Origin: Flavobacterium sp. MedPE-SWcel
Lineage (GTDB): Bacteria; Bacteroidota; Bacteroidia; Flavobacteriales; Flavobacteriaceae
Length of the DNA stretch: 64,000 bases
NCBI GenBank assembly: GCA_001874325.1
Contig: MPCW01000003.1
Location: forward strand, 62,001-126,000
Direction of reading: 5' to 3'
Part shown: in pieces, positions 7,345 through 15,994 of the stretch
Layout of the letters: each line of letters starts with the position of its first letter
Numbering within the stretch: the stretch's first letter is position 1
Notes under the pieces: model-generated
Database searches by the model: none
What the model was told of the DNA's origin: nothing
What the model saw: the letters and a program-made list of their open reading frames with translations, nothing else
Position numbers and translations under genes: made by a program

Positions 7345-9405
7345 TTAGTTTTTTATAAAACGTAATGTTTCTGTGCTATTACCTTTTGTTAAAGTCATAA
7401 AGTACATACCATCAGTATAGCTAGATATATCTACACTTGTATCGTTAGATGTTACTTTGCCATTACCAATAAGTTGTCCTAAACTGTTATATATAGTATA
7501 GCTTTCTGGTAAAGAATCAGCTGTTGTACTAATGTTAATAGTATTGTTAGCTGGGTTAGGGTAAAGTTTTATATTACTTGTTGCAGCTGTAAAGTTATCA
7601 TTAGACAGGTATGTGTTAATACCAAATGGTGTTTGTTCACTCTGACCAAAGTCTCCCCCTTGCGCTATTACTGTTCCATCAGTTGTTGTTACTGTATAAG
7701 AACCGTCACCGAAAGCACAGCAAATTCCATCACCTTGAGTATCAAGTATACCAAAAGCATAACATTGGTTATCTTCTACATCAATTGTTTGTGTATATGT
7801 CTGATTACTTTCATAGAAATCAGCGGGGTTAGGGTTGTCAAAGTCAATGTTGCCTATAATAGGGTCGCCATTTTCATCTAGTAAAGCCCATATAGTTTCA
7901 TCACCATAGTCGTCAGTCGTTACTGTAACAATAATTTGAGTAGTATCAAAGCTGTTAGCTATTGTAAAGTCTGTAGTGGCAGAGTTGTTAGTTGCTAATT
8001 GATCATCAGCCCCATTTATTAATGTTATTGTTGCAGTTATTGTATGTTCCCCTCCAGCTACTGTAAGTGAAGGTAAGTTTATTGTAGCATCTTCACCATT
8101 ACTAATGTTTCCTGTCCAGTTATATTCAGTATCAGCTTCGTTATCGATATGGTAAGCTATAGTAGCGGCAGTTATATTGTTGTTTCCTGCATTTGTAAGC
8201 GTAAATGAAGGTGTTATGATATTAGAACAATTATCGTTCTGTAGACTGTTAATATTAAGTGATCCATCAAGATCATAAGTAATACCAGGAACACAACCTA
8301 AAGATGTAGTAAGTGAAGATCTTCTAGGAGAGTTTTGAAGTACAGCAAGAATTCTGTCTTTTTGATTGATTGTAAAAACATTTTGACATGTACCATAAGT
8401 ATAATCCATGTAGTTTTCAATCATATCTAGACCTGGTGATGCTGGGCAACTATCTGTACCTGGGTTACACCCTGAGTTAGCATTAGCAGAAACAGGAGTG
8501 TCTGCACAAAAATCATCTACACTACAATTACCATCACCCCAAATATGTCTTAGCCCTAAAAAGTGACCAATTTCGTGTGTAGCAGTTCTTCCTTTATCAC
8601 TACCTGGAATTTGACCATAAGTTCCAGCAGGGTAAATGTCAGATGAGCCGAAGTAAAGAGCACCTATTACTACACCATCTGTATTTGCTGTATCAGTTTG
8701 ACCAAGTCCATCAATACCATCAAGTCCAGAGTTTGTAGGGAACTGAGCATAACCTAAAAGCTCGCCAAAACCTGTACTCATGTCATTTACTACCCAAATG
8801 TTTAGGTATTGTTCAGGATCCCATTGTGTTTGAGGTTTTAAGTTGTTTTCAATATCTTCCATACCCCAGCTACCATCGCTACCTAAGTTGTAACGAATAA
8901 TACCAGTAGATGCAATACCATTAGGGTCGCGCTGTGCTAAGCAAAATTCAATTTCAACATCAGCTCCTACAGGGTTAGTGTTATAACCTGGAGTATTAAT
9001 CATTCTTCTAAAATCTTGGTTTAGTACCGTGATTTGAGAAAGTATTTGTTCTTCTGCAAGGTTTTCATTAGTACCTATAGCATCACCATTATGTATTATA
9101 TGAACAACTACAGGTATTGTAACAACAACATTAGTAGACAGTGTTGATCCTGCTAAACGTTGTGCTTTTATTGCATTTACTTTTGGTGCAATCCACTGTT
9201 CAAACTTTTCAGTTGTAGCACGCTTAGGGTTTTCTTGTTGTAAAAATGCTTCATACTCTGTGCTTCCACATTGTTTTACTTCATTGGTAATACTCTTACC
9301 GAATATTCTAGCTTTTTTTGATTGCTTTTCTTGAGCGTTGCTATTCAAAGCAAAAGCCAAGGCTATAAACGAAAATGCAGCCTTTGATATAATGTTTTTC
9401 ATCAA
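7345..9405 (-). CDS. Secreted M43 (cytophagalysin/pappalysin-like) metalloprotease with T9SS sorting domain
   Basis: A 686-aa secreted protease. Signal peptide at residues 1-24 (ends in NSNAQ). The catalytic domain (about 85-375) has the extended zinc motif HEIGHFLGLRH near 275-285 and a Met-turn NYMDYT about 55 residues later. Cysteines around DDFCADTP match the M43 family. A CARDB-like beta domain follows (about 385-480), then another beta region. The C-terminal 75 residues are a type A T9SS sorting domain (LYPNPANNTINIS, DISSYTDGMYFMTLTKG, ending FIKN). It is expected to be exported through the outer membrane by T9SS, with the CTD removed. It is paralogous to the next gene upstream. Confidence 0.92.
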   Translation of the reverse strand: MMKNIISKAAFSFIALAFALNSNAQEKQSKKARIFGKSITNEVKQCGSTEYEAFLQQENPKRATTEKFEQWIAPKVNAIKAQRLAGSTLSTNVVVTIPVVVHIIHNGDAIGTNENLAEEQILSQITVLNQDFRRMINTPGYNTNPVGADVEIEFCLAQRDPNGIASTGIIRYNLGSDGSWGMEDIENNLKPQTQWDPEQYLNIWVVNDMSTGFGELLGYAQFPTNSGLDGIDGLGQTDTANTDGVVIGALYFGSSDIYPAGTYGQIPGSDKGRTATHEIGHFLGLRHIWGDGNCSVDDFCADTPVSANANSGCNPGTDSCPASPGLDMIENYMDYTYGTCQNVFTINQKDRILAVLQNSPRRSSLTTSLGCVPGITYDLDGSLNINSLQNDNCSNIITPSFTLTNAGNNNITAATIAYHIDNEADTEYNWTGNISNGEDATINLPSLTVAGGEHTITATITLINGADDQLATNNSATTDFTIANSFDTTQIIVTVTTDDYGDETIWALLDENGDPIIGNIDFDNPNPADFYESNQTYTQTIDVEDNQCYAFGILDTQGDGICCAFGDGSYTVTTTDGTVIAQGGDFGQSEQTPFGINTYLSNDNFTAATSNIKLYPNPANNTINISTTADSLPESYTIYNSLGQLIGNGKVTSNDTSVDISSYTDGMYFMTLTKGNSTETLRFIKN

Positions 9406-9475
9406 TATTGATTATATATAAATTTGATGTGCCGAAAATACTTAATTATTTAGAATCATTTAACTTTCAAAAGTT

Positions 9476-9504
9476 AAAAAGCCCTGACAACGTCAGGGCT
9501 TTTA
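9476..9504 (-). terminator. Terminator of the second M43 protease gene
   Basis: AAAGCCCTGAC / GTCAGGGCTTTT stem-loop, with a T-run on the minus strand. Confidence 0.88.
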
Positions 9505-9565
9505 GTTAAAGTTTCAACTTTAAATGTTAAATTAATTTAAAATGAAGTATATATAAAGGTTAATA

Positions 9566-10942
9566 CTAATTCTTTATGAATTTAAGTACCTTAGATTCGT
9601 TACCCTTCTCAATTCTAATAAAGTAGATGCCGTTACTGTAATTAGATGTATTAAGTTTAAGGTTGTTTTCTGATGTTACATTTACCTCAACCATAGTTTG
9701 CCCGAGGTTGTTGTATATAACATAACTATCAGGTAGTTCGTTGCTGGCTATTGCTATGTTAAGTACATCTTGTGTAGGGTTAGGATATAAGTTTATACCG
9801 TTAAGTAAATTAAAGTCTTCTCTACTAGCAGGTACTTGGCATACTGTTGAGGTCTTTAGTGAAGCTCTGCGAGGAGAATTTTCCATAACGATAAGCATTC
9901 TTTCTTTTTGATCTTGTGTAAAAATATTCATACAAGCATCATTAGTATAGTCCATGTAGTTTTCTATCATGTCATTACTACCACAACTATAGTTCGCGCT
10001 ACAACCACCATTTGGGCCGCTAGATGTAGGAGTATCGGCACAATGGTCACTACTATTACAAGAACTGTTATTAAAAGTAGGCCCCCATGTGTGTATTAAT
10101 CCTAATGAGTGTCCTATTTCGTGTGTTGTAGTTCTACCACCATTATAAGGCCCTCCGTATGTTCCTTGAGGGTATAAAGCAGCAGATCCGAAATATTCAT
10201 AACCTATTATAACACCATCAGTGTTAGCGCTACCACCGTTATTGTCTAATCCAGGAAGTCCTGATCCTGAAGGTGGATGTGCATAACCAAGCACCCCAGA
10301 AAGACCACCGCCAAATCGGCATACCCAAATATTAAAATACTGAGTAGGATCCCATATAGTGTTAGGTTTTAATGTGTTTTCAATAGCGTTTTCTCCCCAG
10401 CTAGATTGTCCTAAGTTTACTCTATCTATACCATTAGTAAGAGAGCCATCAGGAGCAGTTTGTGCTAAGCAAAATTCAATTTCAACATCAGCACCAACAG
10501 CATTAGTGTTGTAGCCAGGTGTACCAGCCATTCTTCTGTAATCTTGATTTAATACTGTTATTTGTGATAGTACTTGAGCATCGGCAAGGTTCTCATTACT
10601 ACCTACAGGGTCGCCATTATGTATAATGTGTACTACAACAGGTATTGTAATTACCTCTGTAGTGTTTAGTGTTGACTCTGTACCTCTTGCTGCTCTTCTT
10701 TCAGCTATTTTTTGAGCCATCCAGTTTTCAAAAGCAATACTTGTTGCTCTTTCTGAAGATTCATTTTCAAGATATTGTTTATATTCTGTAGTAACACAAC
10801 GTATTTTTCCTGTCTCGTTATTTACTGAAGCCTCATTAATAGTTTTGCCAAATACTTTAGGTAATTCTTGTGCATTTGCCGCAAGAGAGGTAAGTGCCAG
10901 TGACACAGTAATAAATAATGCTTTTGTGTTTATAGTTCTCAT
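9566..10942 (-). CDS. Secreted M43 metalloprotease with T9SS sorting domain (shorter paralogue)
   Basis: A 458-aa paralogue of the downstream protease. It has a signal peptide (residues 1-24, ending AANAQ), a propeptide-like segment, and a catalytic domain with HEIGHSLGLIH near 271-281 and the Met-turn NYMDYT. A T9SS type A domain (LYPNPTQDVLNIA ... YSNGIYFIRIEKG ... KFIKN) joins the protease almost directly: the CARDB-like region of the longer copy is missing. The two genes probably arose by tandem duplication, followed by domain gain or loss. Each has its own terminator. Confidence 0.92.
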   Translation of the reverse strand: MRTINTKALFITVSLALTSLAANAQELPKVFGKTINEASVNNETGKIRCVTTEYKQYLENESSERATSIAFENWMAQKIAERRAARGTESTLNTTEVITIPVVVHIIHNGDPVGSNENLADAQVLSQITVLNQDYRRMAGTPGYNTNAVGADVEIEFCLAQTAPDGSLTNGIDRVNLGQSSWGENAIENTLKPNTIWDPTQYFNIWVCRFGGGLSGVLGYAHPPSGSGLPGLDNNGGSANTDGVIIGYEYFGSAALYPQGTYGGPYNGGRTTTHEIGHSLGLIHTWGPTFNNSSCNSSDHCADTPTSSGPNGGCSANYSCGSNDMIENYMDYTNDACMNIFTQDQKERMLIVMENSPRRASLKTSTVCQVPASREDFNLLNGINLYPNPTQDVLNIAIASNELPDSYVIYNNLGQTMVEVNVTSENNLKLNTSNYSNGIYFIRIEKGNESKVLKFIKN

Positions 10943-11056
10943 ATAATAAGGATATGTTAAAGAAAGTACGCAAGTTATTTATTATTAGCAGTATTTAAAA
11001 ACGTTTTCCGTTAATTTAAATCTAATAAAAAGCATTTGTTGTTATTTCTATAAAAC

Positions 11057-11085
11057 AAAAACTCCCGATATTTATCGGGAGTTTT
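11057..11085 (-). terminator. Terminator of the DUF3050 gene
   Basis: ACTCCCGATA / TATCGGGAGT inverted repeat flanked by A- and T-runs, lying 25 bp past the DUF3050 stop on the minus strand. Confidence 0.88.
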
Positions 11086-11109
11086 AATATAATTTAAGAT
11101 CTCTTTTTT

Positions 11110-11895
11110 TTATACTGTAGCCATGTCATGTTGTAACATGGTTGCTTCTATAGCATTCCATAACTCTAACCTTTTTTCAAGCGCTAGTTTAGATGCCTCT
11201 TCAACCTCTTTCCATTTTTGTTTGTCATCTCCACAAAGCTCAGTAATCATTTGCATGGCCATTGGTCCATGCTCATCTGCATCTAGCTCAATGTGTCGGT
11301 CAAAATAATAAACAAGCTTGTCTAAGTTTGTTTCTGGAAAATTAGCTTGAAAGTTTTTAATAATTGCCGTAAACATTTCTGGTATTAAATCTTCTCTACC
11401 AAATGTAAATACAGCAGCTATTTCATGTGCTTTTCCGTGTTCTATAACTCTGAAAGAAAAGTCTAAAAAACTCTTGATCCCTTCATGTATCTCACTTTGT
11501 TTTATAGAAACAAATATGTTTTGTGTTGAAACTACATTTTCAAGAAAGGTTGCTATTTCTGCTGTATCTGCACCACAAGATTCCATGGCATCTATATACA
11601 TTTCAAAATGGCTTTGCTTTTCTCCATCTATATTGTCATCAGACTCTTCGGCTAACACAATTTCATTAATCAAGTATCTTGTTTGTAAATTACTTGTAGG
11701 CATCCAAGGTGTGGTAGTGCAGGTAAGCTTGTTTTGTAAAGCTTTTAATAATGACATGAAATCCCATACGGCATATACATGCCCCTGCAAAAAACACTTA
11801 AGATCTTCTATGGTTTTTACCTTAGAATAGAGCGAGTGGTTTAGCAGGAGTTCCTTTTGGGGTAGGATACTCTTGTTAATGATTTCGGTATTCAT
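11110..11895 (-). CDS. DUF3050 family protein, possible heme-oxygenase-like fold
   Basis: A 261-aa mostly helical protein that matches my knowledge of DUF3050 (HVYAVWDFMSLLKALQ near 39-54; SHFEMYIDAMESCGAD near 95-110). Candidate metal ligands are spread as in heme-oxygenase-like di-iron proteins: E83/E84, H96, E158, and the C-terminal cluster H201-x3-D205-x3-H209 (RHIELDADEHG). I therefore infer a metal-dependent oxidase or related function, but no substrate is known to me. It has its own terminator, and the acyl-CoA dehydrogenase gene upstream ends in another, so they are separate units. Confidence 0.75.
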   Translation of the reverse strand: MNTEIINKSILPQKELLLNHSLYSKVKTIEDLKCFLQGHVYAVWDFMSLLKALQNKLTCTTTPWMPTSNLQTRYLINEIVLAEESDDNIDGEKQSHFEMYIDAMESCGADTAEIATFLENVVSTQNIFVSIKQSEIHEGIKSFLDFSFRVIEHGKAHEIAAVFTFGREDLIPEMFTAIIKNFQANFPETNLDKLVYYFDRHIELDADEHGPMAMQMITELCGDDKQKWKEVEEASKLALEKRLELWNAIEATMLQHDMATV

Positions 11896-11918
11896 AGCTT
11901 TTTCTTTTTTTTGTAAAA

Positions 11919-11952
11919 ATAAAAAGGCTTCCTGTATAAAGAAGCCTTTTTA
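11919..11952 (-). terminator. Terminator of the acyl-CoA dehydrogenase gene
   Basis: AAAAAGGCTTC / GAAGCCTTTTT stem around a 9-nt loop, between the dehydrogenase stop and the DUF3050 start. Confidence 0.9.
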
Positions 11953-11991
11953 CATTGATTTTATAAATGCAAAGATAATGCCAGTCTATTA

Positions 11992-13170
11992 CTATTTAAA
12001 TGCTGCATGACCTGTAACATCCATACCTGTAATAAGCAGGTGAATGTCGTGTGTACCTTCATAAGTAATAACACTTTCTAGGTTCATCATATGGCGCATT
12101 ATAGAATATTCTCCTGTAATACCCATACCGCCTAGCATTTGTCTTGCTTCACGAGCTATGTTTATTGCCATATCTACATTGTTTCTCTTAGCCATAGATA
12201 TTTGAGCAGATGTTGCTCTACCTTCTTCTCTAAGAACTCCAAGTCTCCAAGTAAGTAACTGTGCTTTTGTGATTTCAGTAATCATCTCAGCAAGTTTCTT
12301 TTGTTGTAGTTGTGTAGCAGCAATAGGCTTGTCAAATTGTACACGCTCTTTTGCATAGCGAAGTGCAGTGTCATAACAATCCATTGCAGCACCTATAGCA
12401 CCCCATGCGATACCATAACGAGCAGAGTCTAAGCAACCAAGTGGTGCACCAAGACCAGATTTGTTAGGTAAAAGGTTTTCTTTAGGAACTTTTACGTTAT
12501 CAAATATAAGTTCACCAGTAGCTGAAGCTCTAAGTGACCATTTATTATGTGTTTCTGGAGTAGTGAATCCTTCCATACCACGCTCTACAACTAGACCATG
12601 TATTCTTCCTTCTTCATTCTTTGCCCAAACTACAGCAATATCAGCAAAAGGAGCATTACTAATCCACATTTTAGCACCATTAAGTAAATAATGATCTCCC
12701 ATGTCTTTAAAATTAGTAACCATACCACTTGGGTTAGAACCATAATCAGGTTCGGTAAGACCGAAACATCCTATAGATTCACCAGAGGCTAATTTTGGAA
12801 GATATTTTTTACGTTGCTCTTCGTTACCGTACTTCCATATAGGGTACATAACTAATGAAGATTGTACTGACGCAGTAGAACGTACACCACTATCGCCTCT
12901 TTCTATTTCTTGCATTATAAGCCCGTAAGAAATTTGGTCAAGACCAGCTCCACCATATTCTTCAGGTATATAAGGACCAAATGCACCAATATCGGCAAGT
13001 CCTTGAATTATTTGTTTAGGGAATTCAGCCTTTTGGGCATAATCTTCTATAATAGGAGATACTTCGCGCTTAACCCATTCACGGGCAGCATCGCGCACCA
13101 TTTTGTGTTCATCAGTTAGTAACTCATCTAAAAGGTAATAATCTGGAGCCTGAAAAAGATCGGGTTTCAT
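11992..13170 (-). CDS. Acyl-CoA dehydrogenase, glutaryl-CoA dehydrogenase-like
   Basis: A 392-aa FAD enzyme. I use the ATG at 13170 (MKPDLFQAPDYYLLDELLT): a longer frame to 13239 would add 23 hydrophobic residues, and a TACTTTTG promoter box (13194-13201) lies inside that extension. Acyl-CoA dehydrogenase signatures are clear (CFGLTEPDYGSNPSGM; RQMLGGMGITGEYSIMRHMMN), with the catalytic glutamate in the C-terminal NLESVITYEGTHDIH segment. RSTASVQSSLVMYPIWKYG resembles glutaryl-CoA dehydrogenase most, so lysine/tryptophan or dicarboxylate catabolism is likely. This is inference from similarity only. Confidence 0.9.
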   Translation of the reverse strand: MKPDLFQAPDYYLLDELLTDEHKMVRDAAREWVKREVSPIIEDYAQKAEFPKQIIQGLADIGAFGPYIPEEYGGAGLDQISYGLIMQEIERGDSGVRSTASVQSSLVMYPIWKYGNEEQRKKYLPKLASGESIGCFGLTEPDYGSNPSGMVTNFKDMGDHYLLNGAKMWISNAPFADIAVVWAKNEEGRIHGLVVERGMEGFTTPETHNKWSLRASATGELIFDNVKVPKENLLPNKSGLGAPLGCLDSARYGIAWGAIGAAMDCYDTALRYAKERVQFDKPIAATQLQQKKLAEMITEITKAQLLTWRLGVLREEGRATSAQISMAKRNNVDMAINIAREARQMLGGMGITGEYSIMRHMMNLESVITYEGTHDIHLLITGMDVTGHAAFK

Positions 13171-13193
13171 TTGTTGTTTGTTTTTAATAGATA

Positions 13194-13201
13194 CAAAAGT
13201 A
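13194..13201 (-). promoter_or_regulatory. Promoter -7 box for the acyl-CoA dehydrogenase gene
   Basis: TACTTTTG on the minus strand, 24 bp before the chosen ATG. It decides between two possible starts. Confidence 0.6.
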
Positions 13202-13272
13202 AATAACAAACTTAACAAATCAATAGAAAATTGTTGCATTTTTTGGTGATAATGCAGTAAGTAGTATGATGA

Positions 13273-13992
13273 CTACATTTTCAGGTAAAAATCTTTTGTT
13301 AAAGCGGTATATTCAGGAGTGTATTGATGGCGAGTAATTTCTATAATTAACTCATCGGTTTCAATAGTTTCTGATTCTTGTTTTTTAAAAGCGATAAGAC
13401 TACGCTTTATTTCGGTTTCTGGAGTTCCTTTTACTCGTGTTATTTTAAAAGGAGATAAACCAAATTGTTTTGCAATGGCAATAAAGGGAGTTTCTTCTTT
13501 ATAAGGTAGTATTACATTAAAAACTCCATTGTCACTAAGTAGTACAGAGGTAGCTTCGGCTAATTCGTCAAAAGGCATAGAGGTAGTAAAGCGCGCTTTG
13601 TCGCGTTGCTCATCGCCAGTTGTGTAATCTTCGTTATAAAAAGGAGGGTTAGATACAATTAAATCATACTCTTCCTCATTTTGCATTTCCTCAGCAAACT
13701 CATCAAGTCCTGCGTGATAACAAAATAGTCGATCGCCCCAAGGACTGTTTTCAAAATTATCTACAGCTTGTTCATAAGCATCATCATCAACCTCAATAGC
13801 ATCAACTTGTTCAGCATTGCTTCGTTGTGCTATCATAAGACCGATAAGTCCAGTGCCTGCTCCAATATCTAAAACACTAAAAGGGTTGTGGTTTACAGTA
13901 GCCCATGCACCTAGTAAAACACCATCAGTACCCACTTTCATGGCACAACGGTCTTGCTGTATAGTGAATTGTTTGAATTGAAAAGAGCTCAT
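13273..13992 (-). CDS. trmN: tRNA1(Val) (adenine(37)-N6)-methyltransferase TrmN
   Basis: A 239-aa SAM-dependent methyltransferase (YfiC/TrmN6 family). It has VLDIGAGTGLIGLMIAQRS (SAM motif I, about 40-58), AIEVDDDAYEQA (motif II) and the N6-adenine catalytic motif SNPPFY near 113-118. The N-terminal FKQFTIQQDRCAMKVGTDGVLLGAW block is characteristic of TrmN6. It modifies A37 next to the anticodon of tRNA-Val. It lies downstream of rpsP-rimM with a 39-bp gap, probably in one ribosome/tRNA-modification operon. Confidence 0.9.
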   Translation of the reverse strand: MSSFQFKQFTIQQDRCAMKVGTDGVLLGAWATVNHNPFSVLDIGAGTGLIGLMIAQRSNAEQVDAIEVDDDAYEQAVDNFENSPWGDRLFCYHAGLDEFAEEMQNEEEYDLIVSNPPFYNEDYTTGDEQRDKARFTTSMPFDELAEATSVLLSDNGVFNVILPYKEETPFIAIAKQFGLSPFKITRVKGTPETEIKRSLIAFKKQESETIETDELIIEITRHQYTPEYTALTKDFYLKM

Positions 13993-14031
13993 AGCTTGTG
14001 TTTGAAATTAAAGAAAGAATATAGCTATTCC

Positions 14032-14562
14032 TTAATTGTCAAGGTATAAATCTATAAGGCCTTCGGGAGTATTAAGAATTACTGTTTTATTTTCACGATC
14101 TATTTTTACAATAAAATCGTCTATCATAGGTACAAGTATTTCGATGTCACCTTTTTTTATTTCAAAAAGAGGTTGTGCAGAACTATCGTTAATACTTACA
14201 ATGTTACCTACATTACCAAGACGTTCGTCTTCAACTTGAAAGTCGATAACTTCATGAAAATAAAATTTATTCCCTTCTAGCTCAGGAAGCTGAGTTAAGG
14301 GTAAGTAGATTTCGTTGTTTATTATATTGTCAGCATCTTCTTCGTTGTCAATATCTTCAAAACGAACTCTCAAAAAACTGTTCTTGTGTATAGAACTGTT
14401 TACAATAAAAAAAGGAACCAAGTGTTTGTTGGTTTCAACAAACACTGATTCCAGATTTTCATACAAATAAGGCTCATCTGTATCTAAATAGATTAAGACT
14501 TCACCTTTAAAGCTGAATTTTTTAGCGATTTTACCTAAGTAGAAACAATCTTCTTTGCGCAT
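14032..14562 (-). CDS. rimM: Ribosome maturation factor RimM
   Basis: A 176-aa protein that assists maturation of the 30S head. The N-terminal beta-barrel begins CFYLGKIAKKFSFKGEVLIYLDT. The PRC-barrel half follows, with FYFHEVIDFQVEDERLG and the typical ILVPMIDDFIVKIDRENK end. It follows rpsP by 17 bp, the same pairing as in E. coli (rpsP-rimM). There trmD and rplS follow, but here trmN comes next. Confidence 0.94.
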   Translation of the reverse strand: MRKEDCFYLGKIAKKFSFKGEVLIYLDTDEPYLYENLESVFVETNKHLVPFFIVNSSIHKNSFLRVRFEDIDNEEDADNIINNEIYLPLTQLPELEGNKFYFHEVIDFQVEDERLGNVGNIVSINDSSAQPLFEIKKGDIEILVPMIDDFIVKIDRENKTVILNTPEGLIDLYLDN

Positions 14563-14579
14563 ATATCGCTAATTTTAAA

Positions 14580-15119
14580 TTAAGCTTGAGTTTCCTCGTT
14601 GTTTTCTTCAGCAGCAGCTTCCTCTTCAGGAGCATTAGCAGCAGCTTCAGCAGCGATAGCTTCTTCTTCTACTTTTTTAGCAGCAGCGATACGATCGTCA
14701 TTTACTTTTTTCTCAGCAGCAAGTGCTTTAGCTCTAGCTTCAGCTTGCTCATTACTAAGACCTTCTTCTTTAGCAGCTATTTTAGCAGCTTTTTCCTCAG
14801 TCCATGCAGCAAATTTTGCGTCAGCTTGATCTTGTGTTAATGCACCTTTACGTACACCTCCATCAAGGTGGTGTTTAAGTAATGCACCTTTGTAAGATAA
14901 GATTCCTTTTGCAGTATCTGTAGGCTGTGCACCATTATGTAGCCACTGTACAGCGCTTTCAAGGTTTAAGTCTATAGTTGCAGGATTTGTGTTTGGATTG
15001 TAAGTTCCTATTTTTTCAAGGAATCTACCATCTCTTTTAGAACGGCTGTCTGCCGCTACTACCCAGTAAAAAGGTTTACCTTTTTTACCGTGTCTTTGTA
15101 ATCTAATTTTTACAGGCAT
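14580..15119 (-). CDS. rpsP: 30S ribosomal protein S16 with long acidic C-terminal extension
   Basis: The S16 core occupies residues 1-80 (MPVKIRLQRHGKKGKPFYW, KRDGRFLEKIGTYNPN, WLHNGAQPTDT). It is followed by about 100 extra residues rich in Ala, Glu and Lys, ending in a run of acidic and Ala residues. Total length is 179 aa against about 80-90 in E. coli. Long S16 tails are known in Bacteroidota, but the role of this one is not clear to me. First gene of the rpsP-rimM-trmN operon. Confidence 0.95.
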   Translation of the reverse strand: MPVKIRLQRHGKKGKPFYWVVAADSRSKRDGRFLEKIGTYNPNTNPATIDLNLESAVQWLHNGAQPTDTAKGILSYKGALLKHHLDGGVRKGALTQDQADAKFAAWTEEKAAKIAAKEEGLSNEQAEARAKALAAEKKVNDDRIAAAKKVEEEAIAAEAAANAPEEEAAAEENNEETQA

Positions 15120-15168
15120 AATCTTATGATTAAGTTTTGAGGTACCCGACCTCGATTAATTAAGGGTG

Positions 15169-15176
15169 CAAATATA
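15169..15176 (-). promoter_or_regulatory. Promoter -7 box for the rpsP operon
   Basis: TATATTTG on the minus strand, about 50 bp before rpsP. Confidence 0.7.
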
Positions 15177-15301
15177 AGAAAGTTTACTATAATGACGTTT
15201 TAAATAAAAGAAATTAATATATTTTACGTTTTAAATGTTTCAGATTTTATATTTTTCTTATGATTTCTGTTATTTATATTAGGATATATTCTATAAAAAA
15301 C

Positions 15302-15309
15302 TATTTTTG
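15302..15309 (+). promoter_or_regulatory. Promoter -7 box for the DUF6252-like lipoprotein
   Basis: TATTTTTG, 42 bp before the ATG at 15352. Confidence 0.6.
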
Positions 15310-15351
15310 TCGTTGTAAAAATTTGGTTTACCTTTTTCTAACTATATAATA

Positions 15352-15825
15352 ATGAAAAAACTTTTGTCACTTTTAGTGTTGTTGGTAGCTATGACCTCGT
15401 GTGAAGAAGATGTGAAGTTCAACACACCAGCGGTTCAAGCCTTGAAAGATAATGAATTGTGGAAAGCAACAGAGTATAAAGCTATGATTGTGGGTAGTTC
15501 TCTTACTATAGAGGCTACAAACGGTTTCGAAACAGTTGTACTAAGAACTGTAAGTTCTACGCCAGGACAATCTTTCCAATTGGGAATAAATAATAGTAAT
15601 AAAGCTACGTACTCGTTGGTAGCGGATGCTTTAGTTGAGGAATACCAAACAGGCACAGATTTAGGAAATGGTCTTATTGAGATTAGTGCAGATCCTACTG
15701 AAACAAACATTGCTGAGGGGTATATTTCAGGAAATTTCCGTTTTAATGCGGTTAGTAGTTCAGATGAGACTGTGAATTTTCAGAGAGGATTCTTTTATAA
15801 AGTTCCTATTCAAGCAGTACCATAA
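15352..15825 (+). CDS. DUF6252-type lipoprotein
   Basis: A 157-aa lipoprotein with a signal peptide and lipobox (LVAMTSC, Cys at residue 17) followed by EEDVKFN, the acidic pattern expected for surface export. The remaining region is beta-rich and matches what I know of DUF6252 (NELWKATEYKAMIVGSSLTI; LGNGLIEISADPTETN; GYISGNFRFNAV). No enzymatic motif is visible. It is monocistronic with its own terminator. Confidence 0.75.
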   Translation: MKKLLSLLVLLVAMTSCEEDVKFNTPAVQALKDNELWKATEYKAMIVGSSLTIEATNGFETVVLRTVSSTPGQSFQLGINNSNKATYSLVADALVEEYQTGTDLGNGLIEISADPTETNIAEGYISGNFRFNAVSSSDETVNFQRGFFYKVPIQAVP

Positions 15826-15857
15826 AGATCGATCAGTATAATAAACGATTTTACATT

Positions 15858-15882
15858 AACCCTGTTTTCACAGGGTTTTTTG
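15858..15882 (+). terminator. Terminator of the lipoprotein gene
   Basis: AACCCTG / CAGGGTT stem with a T-run. Confidence 0.88.
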
Positions 15883-15924
15883 TTCTGCAATATTAAAATA
15901 ACATTAATTATTAAGAAAAGGGTA

Positions 15925-15951
15925 TTTTGTTGATAATTAAGGTTACATTTG
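15925..15951 (+). promoter_or_regulatory. Promoter for the RRM gene
   Basis: TACATTTG at 15944-15951 with TTTTGTTG at 15925-15932 as possible -33 region. The leader of about 40 nt contains a long T-run just before the ATG, a feature often seen in cold-inducible RNA-binding protein genes. Confidence 0.6.
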
Positions 15952-15994
15952 TACAATAACACTAATGCAATAAATTGCAATCAATTTTTTTTTT

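Noticed and set aside
14586..14840. Ser- and Phe-rich ORFs opposite rpsP
   Set aside because: Frames made by the antisense of the Ala/Glu/Lys-rich S16 tail; no promoter or family resemblance.
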